A stretch of 64,000 nucleotides of DNA. Origin: Closterium sp. NIES-65. Taxonomy: Eukaryota > Streptophyta > Zygnematophyceae > Desmidiales > Closteriaceae. The stretch spans positions 930,001 to 994,000 of the forward strand of contig CANXME010002096.1 in assembly GCA_948144175.1 (NCBI GenBank), read 5' to 3'. Below are positions 33,113 through 45,700 of this stretch, piece by piece. The notes under the pieces were generated by a model. That model was not told where the DNA came from, ran no database searches, and saw only the letters and a list, made by a program, of their open reading frames with translations. A program made the position numbers and the translations under genes. The first letter of the stretch is position 1. Every line of letters starts with the position of its first letter.

Positions 33113-33610
33113 GGGAGAGTACATGTTAGCTCCATAGTTTCAGAACTCTCTCAAAATTACACCTAAGTTTACTCAAACAGTCCAAGTTTGTGGAATTTTG
33201 CTCACGCGAGGCCCAAATCATGTTCAAAACATGTCCTGCGGGGCTTAACTCTCGAAACGTGTCCATTTCGCACCAAGAATTTCTCGACGGGGCAAAAACA
33301 TAATATTCCTAGCGAAACCAGGACACTTTTAGGGAGGGATCAACCCTAAACACGGGAATCCGCCCGGTGTTTAGGGTTGATCCCTCCCGAAATGTGCCCC
33401 GTCACCCTAGGAGTATTATGATTTGTTTACCCTGTTAATACAATATTGGTGCGAAATAGACACGTGTCGAAATTTTGGCCCTGCAGGACCAGTTTTGAAC
33501 ATAATCTGGGCCTCGCATGAGCGAAATTCCACAAAGTTGGACTTTTTTGGGTGAACTCAGGTGTAAATTTGAGATATGTTTGAAACTAAGGACCTGGCAT
33601 GTACTTTCCC
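33113..33610. mobile_element. Mutator-like foldback/MITE element with 9-bp target duplication
   Basis: 498 bp with long imperfect terminal inverted repeats of about 230 bp each. The left arm starts GGGAGAGTACATG and the right arm ends CATGTACTTTCCC. Inner pairs include ATTACACCTAAGTT/AACTCAGGTGTAAAT, CGAGGCCCAAATCATGTTC and its complement, and GGGAGGGATCAACCCTAAAC and its complement at the centre. AATTTCCCC flanks both ends (33104-33112 and 33611-33619). Long TIRs plus a 9-bp duplication fit MULE-derived elements. No transposase inside. Confidence 0.85.
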
Positions 33611-33619
33611 AATTTCCCC

Positions 33620-35049
33620 CCTTACCATTTCACAGCAATCCCAACCTTCGTTTCTCTGCAGAGCTGCGCCCGTCAATTACGGTACCATCTTCTCCCAAGA
33701 AACCGTAAACATCGTTAGTTTTCTAAGAGGACGAAATCGTCATACTAAAATGCCTGCAGATAGGTGGTTTTCCGCTGTTATGCTCCGAACCAGCACGAGA
33801 CAGTAGTTGTAAAGCATTCTTCAATTATCCGAACGCATTTTCAATGTAGCATTACGTGGAAACGAATTACCTGCTTTATATGCAGGTGATGGGGACGCAT
33901 GGGAAGTTCTTGGAAAATGACGAGCCACGGCGACCAACTAAGCTTTAGGTGGGTAGTATGCCATCGCTAACACGAGGCAAGAAAGAAGCGGTTTTACAAG
34001 CAGTACGTGACGATCCCCAACCTAGCATATAGCGCATGCTCATAAGGTGCTAACTGCATTTCAACAGGTTCCCGATGTGAATCCAATTAAGCTGTTCCCC
34101 CTAGCGTGGCTCAGCCTGTTCGGGAAGACCCGGGAATCTCAAGGCCTAACAGGTAGCCCCCTACAACTTACAGGTCAGTATTATAGAGTTTTTGCAGATG
34201 CTTCAATGTGGATTAGCACAACCATACCTATCTGTGACGACAGCAATATTGTCATGTAAGCTTCACGTGACATCGTAAGACCTCTTTTGAAAAGAGCTGT
34301 AGCACGTCTGTGCCTGAACATGCTCGACGGAATGGTAAAGAAAAATGTCTCTTCTCGGGAATGGAAGAAAACGTTTCGACCTCTTTCAGAGCAGAGGATA
34401 ACCCTACAAGCATGGAGATGTCGAAAGGAGAGGAAATACGCTCATCCAATGGGAAGTCGAGAATGGTTGGATATGGGTTCCGTCGGGAGTTGAAGGATGA
34501 TGATGTTGGGTGGGCGAAGGGTAGCTGCTGCGATTGGAATATTAGCAAGCGCTTTAATGACGCTTTGTTGGAAAAGCATCCCTACGGACGGCAAAGCTAC
34601 GGCCAGGTACCGTACTATGTACCTCAACCCATGATTTCTTCCTTGCAACAGTAAACTGGAGTCTCAAACGTTGCTGCCAAGCTAAACGAAAGTTAGTTTT
34701 TATTGGGAAGAGCCAAATGATGCGTTTGTTTGAGGGTGAAGACCGTTGTGGACAAGTTATGAATGACAGTTGGTGAAAGCAATTTCCAGAGAGGGATTCA
34801 AGGAAATATACCAGATGGCTCAAACAGAGGGAATGGATGATTTGGCCACAGAGCGTTATGGGCAAGGAGAAAATAGGTGCCACACCAGAGTAGAAGAAAC
34901 ACAGTAGGACTGAAGAGGAATAATGATTGATAAAACTACCTTTATTGGCGATACAGTTTACACAAGCCACTCATTCTGAGTGGAAAAAGAGGGAATTCAG
35001 CCTAGCAACAAGCACCAATCTGGATTTCTCCCCTCATGCAGATGTCAAT
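33620..35049. other. intergenic between LCIB copies 2 and 3
   Basis: No gene recognised. Largely a second copy of the LCIB1-LCIB2 spacer. Short frames here (such as 34310-34654) are not conserved in the sister spacer and look like chance. Confidence 0.65.
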
Positions 35050-36445
35050 TTAAGCGAACTTGTAGGCAGGGACCGATTTGATGGCGCTGATCTGGTTGAT
35101 CTCGCAGTGGAGAATGTGCTTCTCGCCGTTTATCACGGCGTACATGGCGTTGGGCGCGATGTAGTCGCAAAGGCGCTCCGTCTGGAACGGCTCGCCAGGG
35201 AGGTTGTTGCCGGAGTGAATCTGCACACCGGTAATCACGGCGTAATCCGCGGTCGCGGGGTCGACGGTCTGCGAGATGAGGTACTCGAGGTCGTCCGTGA
35301 TCGCTTGGAGCGCGGCGCGGGTGACCTGCACCAAGTTAGGCTCGTCGGTGGTAATTCGGGCCGCGACCTTCTTCTTAAGCAGCACGTATTCGGCGTTATC
35401 AGGGTCCTCCACGATGGGACCGCCCTTGCAAATGTCGCCGCGGATGGCGATCAGCGCACCGCACGCGTTACCCGGCTTACCGCGACCGCGACGGAGCAGC
35501 GAGCCGACCTCGCCGGTCTCGCCGATGGACACGTGGGGAAAGCCGAAGAAGATGTCTGAACGAAGACAGGGAACACGAGGAAGGATAGAGTCAGAGTTCA
35601 CATGATCCAACAGATAGCTATGATTCTCTTGCATTTTGTTATTTTCTCACAACGTTTTGCAAAATTTCACGTCTGGACGCGGAGAACCCGACGAGGTACT
35701 TACATCGTTCCTTGGGCTTGCCGCTCTTGTCGCAGGGGAACTCAGGCGAGTGGCTCATGGCAGCCTTGAACCCCGTCTTGCCGCAGTTCACGAGCCCGCC
35801 CAGCCCGGCGATGTTGAAGCTCATGCCAAACTCGCGGTCAATCAGGTTCACGATCGGCCGGCACACCTCATCGCGGCACGTGTTCACCAGCGCGATGCAG
35901 TTGTCGCGCTTAAAGCCCAGGTTGCGCAGCTCCTCCGCCACGGCGTGCATGAACGTCTCCTCCTGCATCGCGTTGGGGAACGTCGCCGCCATTGTTGCCA
36001 GCGCGGGCGCTGCGGCGCGCTTCGCGCGGGGAACGTATCCACCGTCGAAGGTCACCGGGGCGGGAGCAGCGGGAGCGGCGGGATCGGAGCTCTTCGAAAG
36101 AAGCGCGAGGGCGGCACCGCCGACAATTCCGGCGCCGAGAATCGACGGGACGAGCACGCCGGAGTTGGCGGGAGCGGCGGGGGTGGCGACGGACTGGCTG
36201 ACGCTGGCGAAGAGAGCTTGCTCGGACGCCTCGTTGGACTGAGCTGCAGCGCGCACGACGACAGCATGGCGCGCGCACTTGCAGCCACGTTCACAGCTGG
36301 TCTTCTTGGTAGACTTGACGGAGGCGGAGGCGCGGAGGCCGGAGAAGCTGGGAAGAGCGGAGCTTGATGACGCAGTCAACCCTGACTGTGCCAGTGCCGC
36401 AGCAGGGGCCGTGGCGGCGAGGGAGGAAGAGGCGACAGCAGCCAT
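35050..36445 (-). CDS. LCIB-family protein, copy 3
   Basis: Exons 35704-36445 and 35050-35555 with a 148-bp intron give 415 residues and the same motifs as copies 1 and 2. The intron matches that of copy 2 base for base on visual comparison. Divergence begins abruptly near 36240: the first 68 or so codons differ (VASSSLAATAPAAALAQSG, KSTKKTSCERG), and the promoter has a different TATA context. The mature protein is therefore homogenised with copy 2 but has its own transit peptide and promoter, which could give separate expression. Confidence 0.88.
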
Positions 36446-36560
36446 TTCTTTATGGATATTAGACTAGAGGTCTAACTGTAGTTGGCAGTGGCTGCGGAAG
36501 GCGACTTGGATGGTAAGGGAGATTGAACTGCGGAGGTTGGTGCGAAACTATTTGAGCTTC

Positions 36561-36568
36561 TATTTATA
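36561..36568 (-). promoter_or_regulatory. TATA box of LCIB copy 3
   Basis: TATAAATA on the minus strand, about 116 bp before the ATG. Surrounding sequence differs from copies 1 and 2. Confidence 0.65.
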
Positions 36569-38184
36569 CTTGGTTGCGGGATGCAAGGTTGGATGTGTTT
36601 GTGAGAGAGGTCCGCTTCGAGTGGTCAGAGGGGGTCGTGCCGGGCGGGAGTCATGGAGGGGAACGAATTCCAAAATCGAGAACTAGCGAGTCGCGCGTCT
36701 TGTTGCCCCCTCATGTGGGCTAGAAATCCAGCCATTAAGCTTGCCTGGACACTCGAACCGCTTGTTAATACATATGACGCCAGGTGGCGATGCTGACGAG
36801 GAGGCCATCCACGTCAGTCCTTTCTGTGGTTAGTGGATATTGGCGGGTAACCATCGAGTACCTCGCCGAAGTCCCAAAGCTGGTGCAAAATGGTTGACCT
36901 GATCGCGAACCTGGGTCAAGGCTGGCTTGGAATGAGCCCGAAGAGGAATTTCCTCCCTCTGGCCTTCCACATCAGCCCAGTTCCGTCAGGAAAATTGGTA
37001 GGTAGAGGAATTCGGGACATTCCGGGTCGTCTTCCAACAAATGTGCTGCATCTGCTTGCTCACCCCAAATTTCCTTCTCTCACAACTCAAGAAATCGATG
37101 CCAAGTTTGCTTTGCTATGTACATTGATCATCCAGACCAGACACCTCCGGGCGTGCTCCACATTCCAAGCATGCTCTGCTTGTAAGTTTTAACGGCTATG
37201 GGTCGTCATCCGCTTACAGCTAGTGCCTAGCGGGAACTCGTAGTAGCACGGGTGAGTAGTTGGTTGCTCGTAGTGCTCGTATCACGCAACGCTTGAACGG
37301 GCCTCTGGGTTGGCGAACGGCCGTCGGTTTCTCTTGCAACCTTACCTTTTTCGCATACAATGTGGCTCATGTTTTAGTGTACTTCCTGAGGGTATCCGTG
37401 CTGGCCGAAATTGGTAATGTTTTATTCCTTCACATTTGGTAAGCATACTCCTTTTTTCCACGCAATTGAACCGAACTATTCAAGCGGCATTAACGCTTCC
37501 GCGTTGCAAGGATATCAAATTCCCAACAGCAGGGATTTCCGGCAATGGGGATTCGAACGTAGACCTGCAAGCTTGCGTCGCTGCAGTGGGTAGTAGCTGA
37601 TGGCGATTCGCTTTTGCAGTTCTCTAGGCGCCAAAGTTGCTGCTGAAGCGGCGAGAACTCTATCAAGCCGCCAAGCCGCCGCTGCCGCGTTGACTAACTC
37701 CCTCTTGTCCTGATGACTCAGTTGTGCTCATCATGCTGCGTGAAAATTTCACCACCATTCTAGCATGCGGAAGCTACCAGGATGTGGCGCGTCGACAAAC
37801 GAGTTGGATCATCTCGCGTCAGAAACAACATGCTACGAGGTCTGCTGCGCGCGCGTCTCGTTCGTGCATAGTTGTGATAGTTGAGAGATAAATCAAGAAG
37901 CCCAGAAGTCGCATGAAAGTAGCCCTTTTCACCACCGCGACTACTGAGTTCAATCTTTCCACTTGGGTGATGATCCGAGTCGCCAAGGGCCCTTGCCCAC
38001 GTCTCCGTCGACCCACGGAGACGATTTTGATGGCTACCCGAACGCAGCTAATACCAGCATGATTGCGTTCTGAAAGAATGGAGAGGAACGACCAACGGCG
38101 CGAGAGGTAGGCCATTGTGTGTCCACTATCCCCTTCTAATGACCAACAAACTGAGACACCAAGGACTCGAGAGGACAAACGAGA

Positions 38185-38505
38185 GTTCACAGCAAGCGAG
38201 AGACACAGCAAGCGAGGAATCACAGCAAGCGAGAGATCACAGCAAGTGAGAGACCACAGCACGTGAGAGATTGCAGCAATTGAACGATTACAGCAAGAGA
38301 GAGGTCGCAGCAACAGAGAGATCACATCAAGATAGATATCACAGCACGTGAGAAATTGCAGCACTCCAACGATTACAGCAAGAGAGAGGTCGCAGCAACA
38401 GAGATCACAGCAAGCATGAGATCACAACAACAACTACAACAGGTGAGAAATCACAGCACAAGCAATCATAACATGCCAGAGACCACAGCAAGTGAGATGT
38501 CAATA
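38185..38505. repeat. degenerate 14-17-bp repeat (ATCACAGCAAGCGAGAG)
   Basis: About twenty diverged units of the form GAGA-TCACAGCAA-GCGA. Some pairs form a larger repeat (GATTACAGCAAGAGAGAGGT occurs twice). Confidence 0.85.
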
Positions 38506-39735
38506 CAACCGTGAGATCAACCTCTTACAGTGGACAGCATGCAAAGTTCCTGATATTCCTCAAAGACAAACAAAAAAGGGTTGCTCGCCTCTGTCAGATC
38601 TTCTGCTGTCATGCTACTTGCCCAATTCACCATCAGTTTGAACCGTGTGGATCTTAGTGACTCGTATCAATCTTATTTGGCAGAGCACACTGACAAAAAG
38701 AGCCCTGGGCCAGTGCACATATCCAGAAGCAGTGAATTGAAGCAACACTTCTTCAAATACGGCACTGACTGCGTCACCAGCAGTGGTGCCCTCTTGGTCA
38801 TAGTCAAGGCCATTCCAGTGACCACTCCTTATGTGATCCCTGCAGTTAACACACTGCAGATTAGTGAGGCTTTGATGTGGACAAGGATACGAAGTGCAGG
38901 AGCAGTCTCACGTAGTCCTTATCACGTAGAAGCATGCACCTCTTGTTTGTTGTATATGTTATACGGTATCTCACACCTTCGGGGATGATGTGTAATGACG
39001 GGGCAGCTAGGATGTAGCATTCTTGAAATAAGAATGCTAACTACAGGCACAAAGAATTGCAGTTGTATGCAATGCATGTAAGCTTCACTAAGGTTGTTCA
39101 AGTTGGCGAAATATAGCCAATATAACGGAACTAGTCTGCCTGGTATGTAGAAGGCAGTAAAACCATCACATGGCAGGTACCGTATGGGAGTTACAGGAAT
39201 TGGTGGTTGGTTGGTAAACCCCTGGTTCAAATAAACCGTAAATGCAAACGAAAAATGGTTAATGCATTGCTTTCTAGACGCAGAGGATCCAGTTATGGTA
39301 AAAAGTAGATTTAGGTGATTTTTTTTTGGCAATTTTTGAAAAGGCATATCTGTTATTGTGTTTGCATTTCGATTTCGTACACCCTCATTGCAGAGTGAAG
39401 TTATCGAGGCACCGCCACTGTTGCTGCGGTGTCATCATCACATGGCGAATCACCCAAGTTCGTTCAGGACGGGGCACCGTCCCGCCACCGCAGCTGCTGC
39501 TTGCTGCCGCATTTCCAAATCCCGATTCCTCCTGTACTCATGAGGAGATTCCCAAGAGTGGGAGCTGGGGAGGAGGGGAATCCTAGAGAGGAGAGACCTG
39601 CAGGTCCCGAATGTTACTCCATGTGTTCCCCCTTGAGTGACAAGCATCCACGAGCAAGAAATATGCATCTCGTGCACGAGCTGGCTTGATTTCTTTGCTA
39701 TTAGCGAACGGATAGCGACGAAAGTCTTTGATTTT

Positions 39736-42700
39736 ATGGCAGCCATGACTGCTGCACTGCCTGGAACAAGAGCTGAAGCGAGGATCGTCTCGCCGCCACA
39801 AAATGGTGCATCCGAGGCGAAGGGAAGTGGTAGTAACACGGCTTTCGCGTGGGCCCATCGCACGGCGAAAGCGTCGAAAAGAACGAAGGGAACCAAGGCA
39901 GCCAAAGGAAGGAAGGAGAGCGAGAGAAAGCGAGAAGCGGTCGATAGGAAGACTGCAGTGAAGGATCACCTGGTCGTTCTCGTTAACGGCGTGGCCGGAA
40001 GGTACGGATGTTCCGAAATGCGTAGAAGGTCTGGAACCGGAAGGCATGATGGAAGCACCGGAATGTATGAAAGACTTGAGAGTTGGCTGGAAGAATTTCC
40101 TTTTCAAGGGGAAGTGGTTTGTAGTCCTTTGAACAGACTGTTGCGAATCCGTTACAAAGTGGTTTGCGTGTTGTCCGGGATCAAGGAGTTTGAAGGTCCG
40201 ACTACTTCTCCGTTTGAGTTTGTCAGTCCAGTTCTCACCCAGTCCCCATCACGACGACCTTTGAAGTCGAAATGACTTGGTGCCAGACTCACCAGTCCGA
40301 CCACGTCTGATCCCTGCCTGCCGTGGACTGTCATTCGCGCAGTCCCATGAATCGGATTGGACCTACACCAAGGCACTTTGTTCAGACACATCCGTCTCGC
40401 TACTACCCCCCACCCCTTTTGCCTGCCGTGGATTGACGTGTACGCAGTCCCATGAATTGGACGTACACCAAAGCACAACTGGAGGCGCATGGGGATCCGC
40501 ACCTACTCGTGCACAGTACGTTTCGGTTCATTGCCAGGCTAAATGGTGGACGGAGGATAGGTTGTGATAATACCAGAAAGCCTTTTTTACTTTCTTTCTT
40601 TCTCCCTTTTTCTTGTTTGTCGTGTTTTCCCCCTTTATGCTGCATAAAAGAACTGTGAATATTCGTGGGTATGTCACTGTGTTATGTTATGCCGTGCTAT
40701 CACATGCCATGCCATGACCTGTCTCATCACGGCTAGGATACACAATCTCATGCTGTGCCATACCGTTTCATGTCATGGCGTTTAGCCATGCCATGTAACC
40801 AGCCATATCCAACCGTGCCATATCACCAGTCCATGTGACCTTGCCATTCTACCACACCATCTATCCATGCCGTGCCAGGCTGCGAGTCACTGAGGCGAAC
40901 AGTGGACGGTGTTGATGTTGTCGGCAACCGCCTTGCAGACGAGGTCAGCTCTGAATGAGCCCATATCCGGAAACTACATTTTATCAGGACTTTCAAATGC
41001 ATGATTATACAAATCATACTATTCTGCATTTCCATCTGCTGTCTGCTCTTCTCACTATGACCGTTTCTTCATCCGGCTTAACCCATCCTTTCACTCTAGG
41101 TCCTTGCAATGCATTCACAATGTAGCTGCTTACCGTTCCGAGTTGACTTTTGAGTCGACTCAAAAGTCAACCCTTGCAATGCATTCACAATGTAGCTGCT
41201 TACCGTTCCCCCCTCTCCCGCTTTTCCCCACCCCACCCCACCCCCCCTCTCCCTTTTCGGCCTCTCCCAGGTGAGCCAAGTGATTCACAGGAACCCTCAG
41301 CTGCGGCGGATCTCCTTCATTGCTCACTCGCTGGGCGGCGTCCTGTCCCGCTACGCCATTGCTCAGATGTACCAACCCGCTTGCCCTCCTGCGTCAGACG
41401 AACGTCCCTCAAATGAGCCTGCATCACGTGAACCTTCCTCAAACGAGCCTGCCTCACGTGAGCGTCCCTCACATGAGCCTTCCCCACATGAGCCTCCCTC
41501 ACGCGAGAGCACAAGTGTCCCTTATGTAAGCAACCCTTCCGACAGCAACCACTCAGGTGACCACTTGCACGGGCAAGCGAGCCAACAGGCTCAATCAGAA
41601 AAAAACTGTTACTCGAGCTCCTCACGTACACCTCCGCCAGAGGAGCACTCACCAGATAACACCTTCCCCACATGCGCCTCCACCTCGTCGCTACCCTCCG
41701 ATGCATCTTCCCTGCCGCGCCATCTCATGCCGAAATCACCAAGCGTATCGGTTCTGGATGTTCTGCGGAGGCAGGAGGAGCAGTCACAGCTGGCGGATTT
41801 GGGTTTCCCTCCCATGCTGCGTCTAGATGCGGAGGAGGAGCAGCAGCAGAATGGGGAGAGGCAGAGCCAGGGGCAGGGGAAGGAGCATGGCATTCCTGAA
41901 GAAGGTGGCAGGGTGGGGGAAAGGGAGAGGGACTTTGCAGCAGCAGAGAGTGAAGGTGAACGAACGAGAGAGTCAACAAGCAGAAACATTGATGGATGTT
42001 GCAATGTGCAGGGGGGAGAGGAGGAGGACGTGGAAGAGGAGGAGGAAGGAGAAGAAGTGGAGGAGGAGAAGGACGACGAGGAAGGGGGAGGGTCGTACCA
42101 GGGCCCGCGCATAGCAGGACTGGAGCCGATGAACTTTGTCACACTCGCTTCGCCACACCTGGGCTCGCGTGGAAAAGGGCATGTAAGCTCACCAGGCTTC
42201 CTTCCTGTCGCGTGTCCGCATGTCTAGTGTTTAGGCAGCTTGTAGGCTTGAGAAGAGAAAGGTGGAGGTCTGTCTGGGTCACACGGAGCATGGCTGGTTG
42301 AATGTCAGTAGCAGGAATGATCAGATAGTCTAATTTGTTCTCGGGCAGGTGCATGGCACGGGTGGAAGTGAAAATAATGCTGCTGAAAAGTTTTTTTTTT
42401 TTTTTGGTCTTTTTTTTCTACTTCTTTTCTTTTTCCCAGCTGCCCTTTCTGCCTGAGGTGAGTCGAGGGCGCCCATCCCGCTCCCTCCTCTCTTCCTCTC
42501 CATCCCCCCTGTTCAACCCCCCCATCCCATCCTGCCTTTTGCCCGTCCATCCACCCATCCACCCATCCACCCATCCCCCATCCACCCATCCCCCCATCCC
42601 ACATGTCCAGTTGCCCTTTCTTCTCAAGGTGAGTCTCTTTGAGAAGGCGTCCGTGCCACTCGCACCGCTCTTCCTCGGCCGCTCCGCTCGCCACCTCTTC

Positions 42701-45700
42701 CTCACCGACGTCGACCCGCCTGTCAAAACAACCGACGTCGACCCTCCCGTCGAAACAACCGATGTCGGACCTCGAATTCATCCCAGTAATGTCAACCCGC
42801 AAATCAGCACCGCGGATGCTGACCCTCGCGTTGACTCTACTGGCGGCACAGAACCGCAAAGTGAAACCACCGGCACCAACGCTCGGATTGATACCACCAG
42901 TGCTGGTCGTCAACCAAGCACGTCTGGTGTTGATCCTCTCAGTGATGCCCTGGGTGCTGCTGTGGCTGGCGATATTCATGTAGACGCTGCGAAGGTTAAC
43001 CCTTCTACGGGCCGTGTCGACCCTTTAAATGCCAAGTCTGGTAAATATTTACCTCTCAACACCAACACGACTCTTTCCTCCTCCGTTGATGCTGGTCATC
43101 CCTTTGCTGAACTTTCTGCTCAGCCAGCTGCCGAAGCTCTTGCTGTGGGTGCTGAGTCCAATTTGGGCCATGCAACTGCGAAGGAAAAAAAGCACCAGCA
43201 GCCGCATGGGATGGTGCGGTTGCATCGGCTGGGAAGCAGCCTGATTGACGTGACAAGGGTGGCAGCAGCAGAAGACCATTCAGAGGAGACAGCAGAGACA
43301 GGGGTTGGGAGTCGCAAGGAGAAACACCAGCTGCCTCTGCTGCTTCGCATGACTACAGACAACGAGGAAGGCCCCTTCTTGTACGTTTGTTCGGTTTCGG
43401 CTGCTCCCTGTCCTTTTGTTTTTCTGGCAGCTATTGGCTCATCTGCCTGTCCACTGAATTGAAGCAAACTGTATGGCGCTTAAAAAATAAAAGGCTGACT
43501 CATCCAGACTCTCCTATCTGGAACCTTTCCCTCTGCTTCATCTAACATTGGTGGATGCCTAGGTTAGGTGAAGCACGAAGCTGCACTTGGTCAGGCCATC
43601 GCTTCCAAGAGTCGAAACGTTGGCCAAAAAGATGTTTTCGAGCCAAACGTTGGCCAAAAAGATGTTTTCGAGCCAAACGTTGGCCAAAAAGATGTTTTCG
43701 AGCCAAACGTTGGCCGTCAGTCCCAAGGATCACAAGCGCATTACTGCGCCTTCCGTTTCCCATCGGTTCCGTGCGCCTTTGTGTTCCCCACTTCCCCCTT
43801 CCCCCTTTTCACCCCCTCAGGTCTGCTCTCGCTGCATTCAAGTACAGAGCTGCATACGCCAATGTCTTGGGGGATCGTAAGCACTCGCTGCATTCCTTTT
43901 GCTGCGTCGGATTCACCGCTGTAGCTTTCCTGTCATCGCCTTATCCCATTTGTTGTCCAGATTCACCCTCTTTGCTACCTCTTCGTTTTTCTTTGCACTG
44001 TATCACCTTTTCGCCCACTTCTCTCTTACCTTACCGCTCTTCACCCCTCCCCTTGCGTCCATCCTCGCATGCAGAAATGGTTGGCTGGCGAACAGCCTCG
44101 ATCCGTCACCAGTGGGAGATGCCATTGGTGGGTTCGTCTCTCCTTCTTGCTCTTGCCACTTTAGCCTGCCTAATGAGTTGACTCACAACAAGCCATAAGT
44201 GTGTTCTTCCCCCCTGCTTTGTGATTTCACATTTCTGTGTTAGTGCGCCTTCCATATGTCAATCTTCGTTCCTGTCTTTTAGGTTCAGCCACGTGCTCTT
44301 CCCTGGGCATTCCACCTGCCTTCTACCCAGCCTCTTTTTCTTAGTTTTCCGTCTCCAATTTTTTAGGCGCCTAAAAAATCACCTGCTCTTCCCTGGGCAT
44401 TCCACATCCCCTCTACGCAACCTCATCTTCTTTATATTTTCGTCTCCATTTGAGACCTCTGTAACCCCACCTCTGTAACCCCACTTCTTTTCTCCTCTTT
44501 TTTTGTGTCCTGCCAACTTATTAACTCCTCCTTCAAGCAAATTTCTGAACCCCAGTTTCTTTCGATTTTCCCTTCTTCTTCCCCCTTTTTCTGGCCGTCC
44601 ACCACACCCTCCAGCCTGACGAGCTTCACGAGTTGCCAGACTATCGCTTCATTGTGAGAGTACAGCCCATGCCGTGCCAATCAGACACTCCAGTAGCGCA
44701 ACCCGAACCAAGGGCGCCAGAGCCAAGGGCCCCAGGATGTCCTCCTGACACGGGTGTGGGAGGAGAGGAGAAAGGATGCCATGCCAACACATCGTCTCTG
44801 CACTTGGCTGCTTGTGATGCTTCTTCACATGCCAGTGCTGCAGCTGCTGCTGCTGTTGCTGCTGCACGTGGGGACACCTCAGGCGCTTTTGCAGTTGAAG
44901 CTTCCAATTTCGTGACAGGGAATGCCACAAGCGAAGCTTCAGGTGCTCCTCCAGGTGCTCCTTCAGGTGGTCCGTCAGGTGCTCCTTCAGGTGGTCCGTC
45001 AGGTGCTCCTTCAGGTGGTCCGTCTGATGGACCTGCAGCAGGTGACGCCCCAGAGCCCAAAGAGCACACCAATTTCTTTGCGCGCCTGAAGGGAAGGTGG
45101 AAAGTGGGGGGGGGAACAGCAGCAACTCCCGGCTTCGGACTTGGCTTTGGGTTCGGTTCCCCGCAGCAGCAGTTCCTGCCATTCAAACAGCAGCCACTGA
45201 AGCTGAAAGAGAAGGGGCATACCGAACAGGGTGAGGAAGGAGAGCAGGCCTTTGAGAACGATAAAAAATCACCTGATGATCCACCTGAGGGTCCACCTGA
45301 GGAGGGTGAGAAGGGGCGGTTGCAGCTGGTGCGTAGCATGAGTGAGGGTATGGTTCCCAGGGGTGCAAGTGGCAGGGGCAGCGGGAGTGGGGGCAGCAGT
45401 GGGGAAGGTAGTGGCAACAGCAGAACTGGACAAGGGGCGATGAAGAACGACATTGGGCATGGGAGCGATGAGGGATGGTGTGGCGAGGAGAATAAGGCGA
45501 GGAGAGCATCTATTGGTGGTCCTGCTGCTGCTGCTGCTGCTGCCGCTGCTGGTGGTGCTGGTGGTGCTGGTGCTGCCATGCTGCCACGTACTGCAGGGAT
45601 AGCACCGAAGAAGCATAGCATTCAAATGCAGTGGGAAGGTGGGTTTCCTCTCCACGTCTCCGTTGATTGTCGAGTACAAAGCCGCCTCTTCACATCCACA

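Larger units (their letters stand above)
36446..39735. other. intergenic, no gene recognised
   Basis: Contains the LCIB3 promoter (TATA at 36561), AT-rich unique DNA, a degenerate repeat at 38185-38505 and a weak unmatched frame at 38581-38988 with no recognisable domain. Confidence 0.55.

Noticed and set aside
34310-34654. Frames in the LCIB2-LCIB3 spacer
   Set aside because: The homologous spacer near 30420-30720 does not keep the same frame.
37535-37575. tRNA-like T-loop (GTTCGAATCCCC on the minus strand)
   Set aside because: The T-stem does not pair and no anticodon or acceptor arms could be drawn around it.
38581-38988. 135-residue frame MLASVRSSAVMLL...
   Set aside because: No recognisable domain, no neighbouring exon pattern and average composition; may be chance. 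Left as unannotated intergenic DNA.
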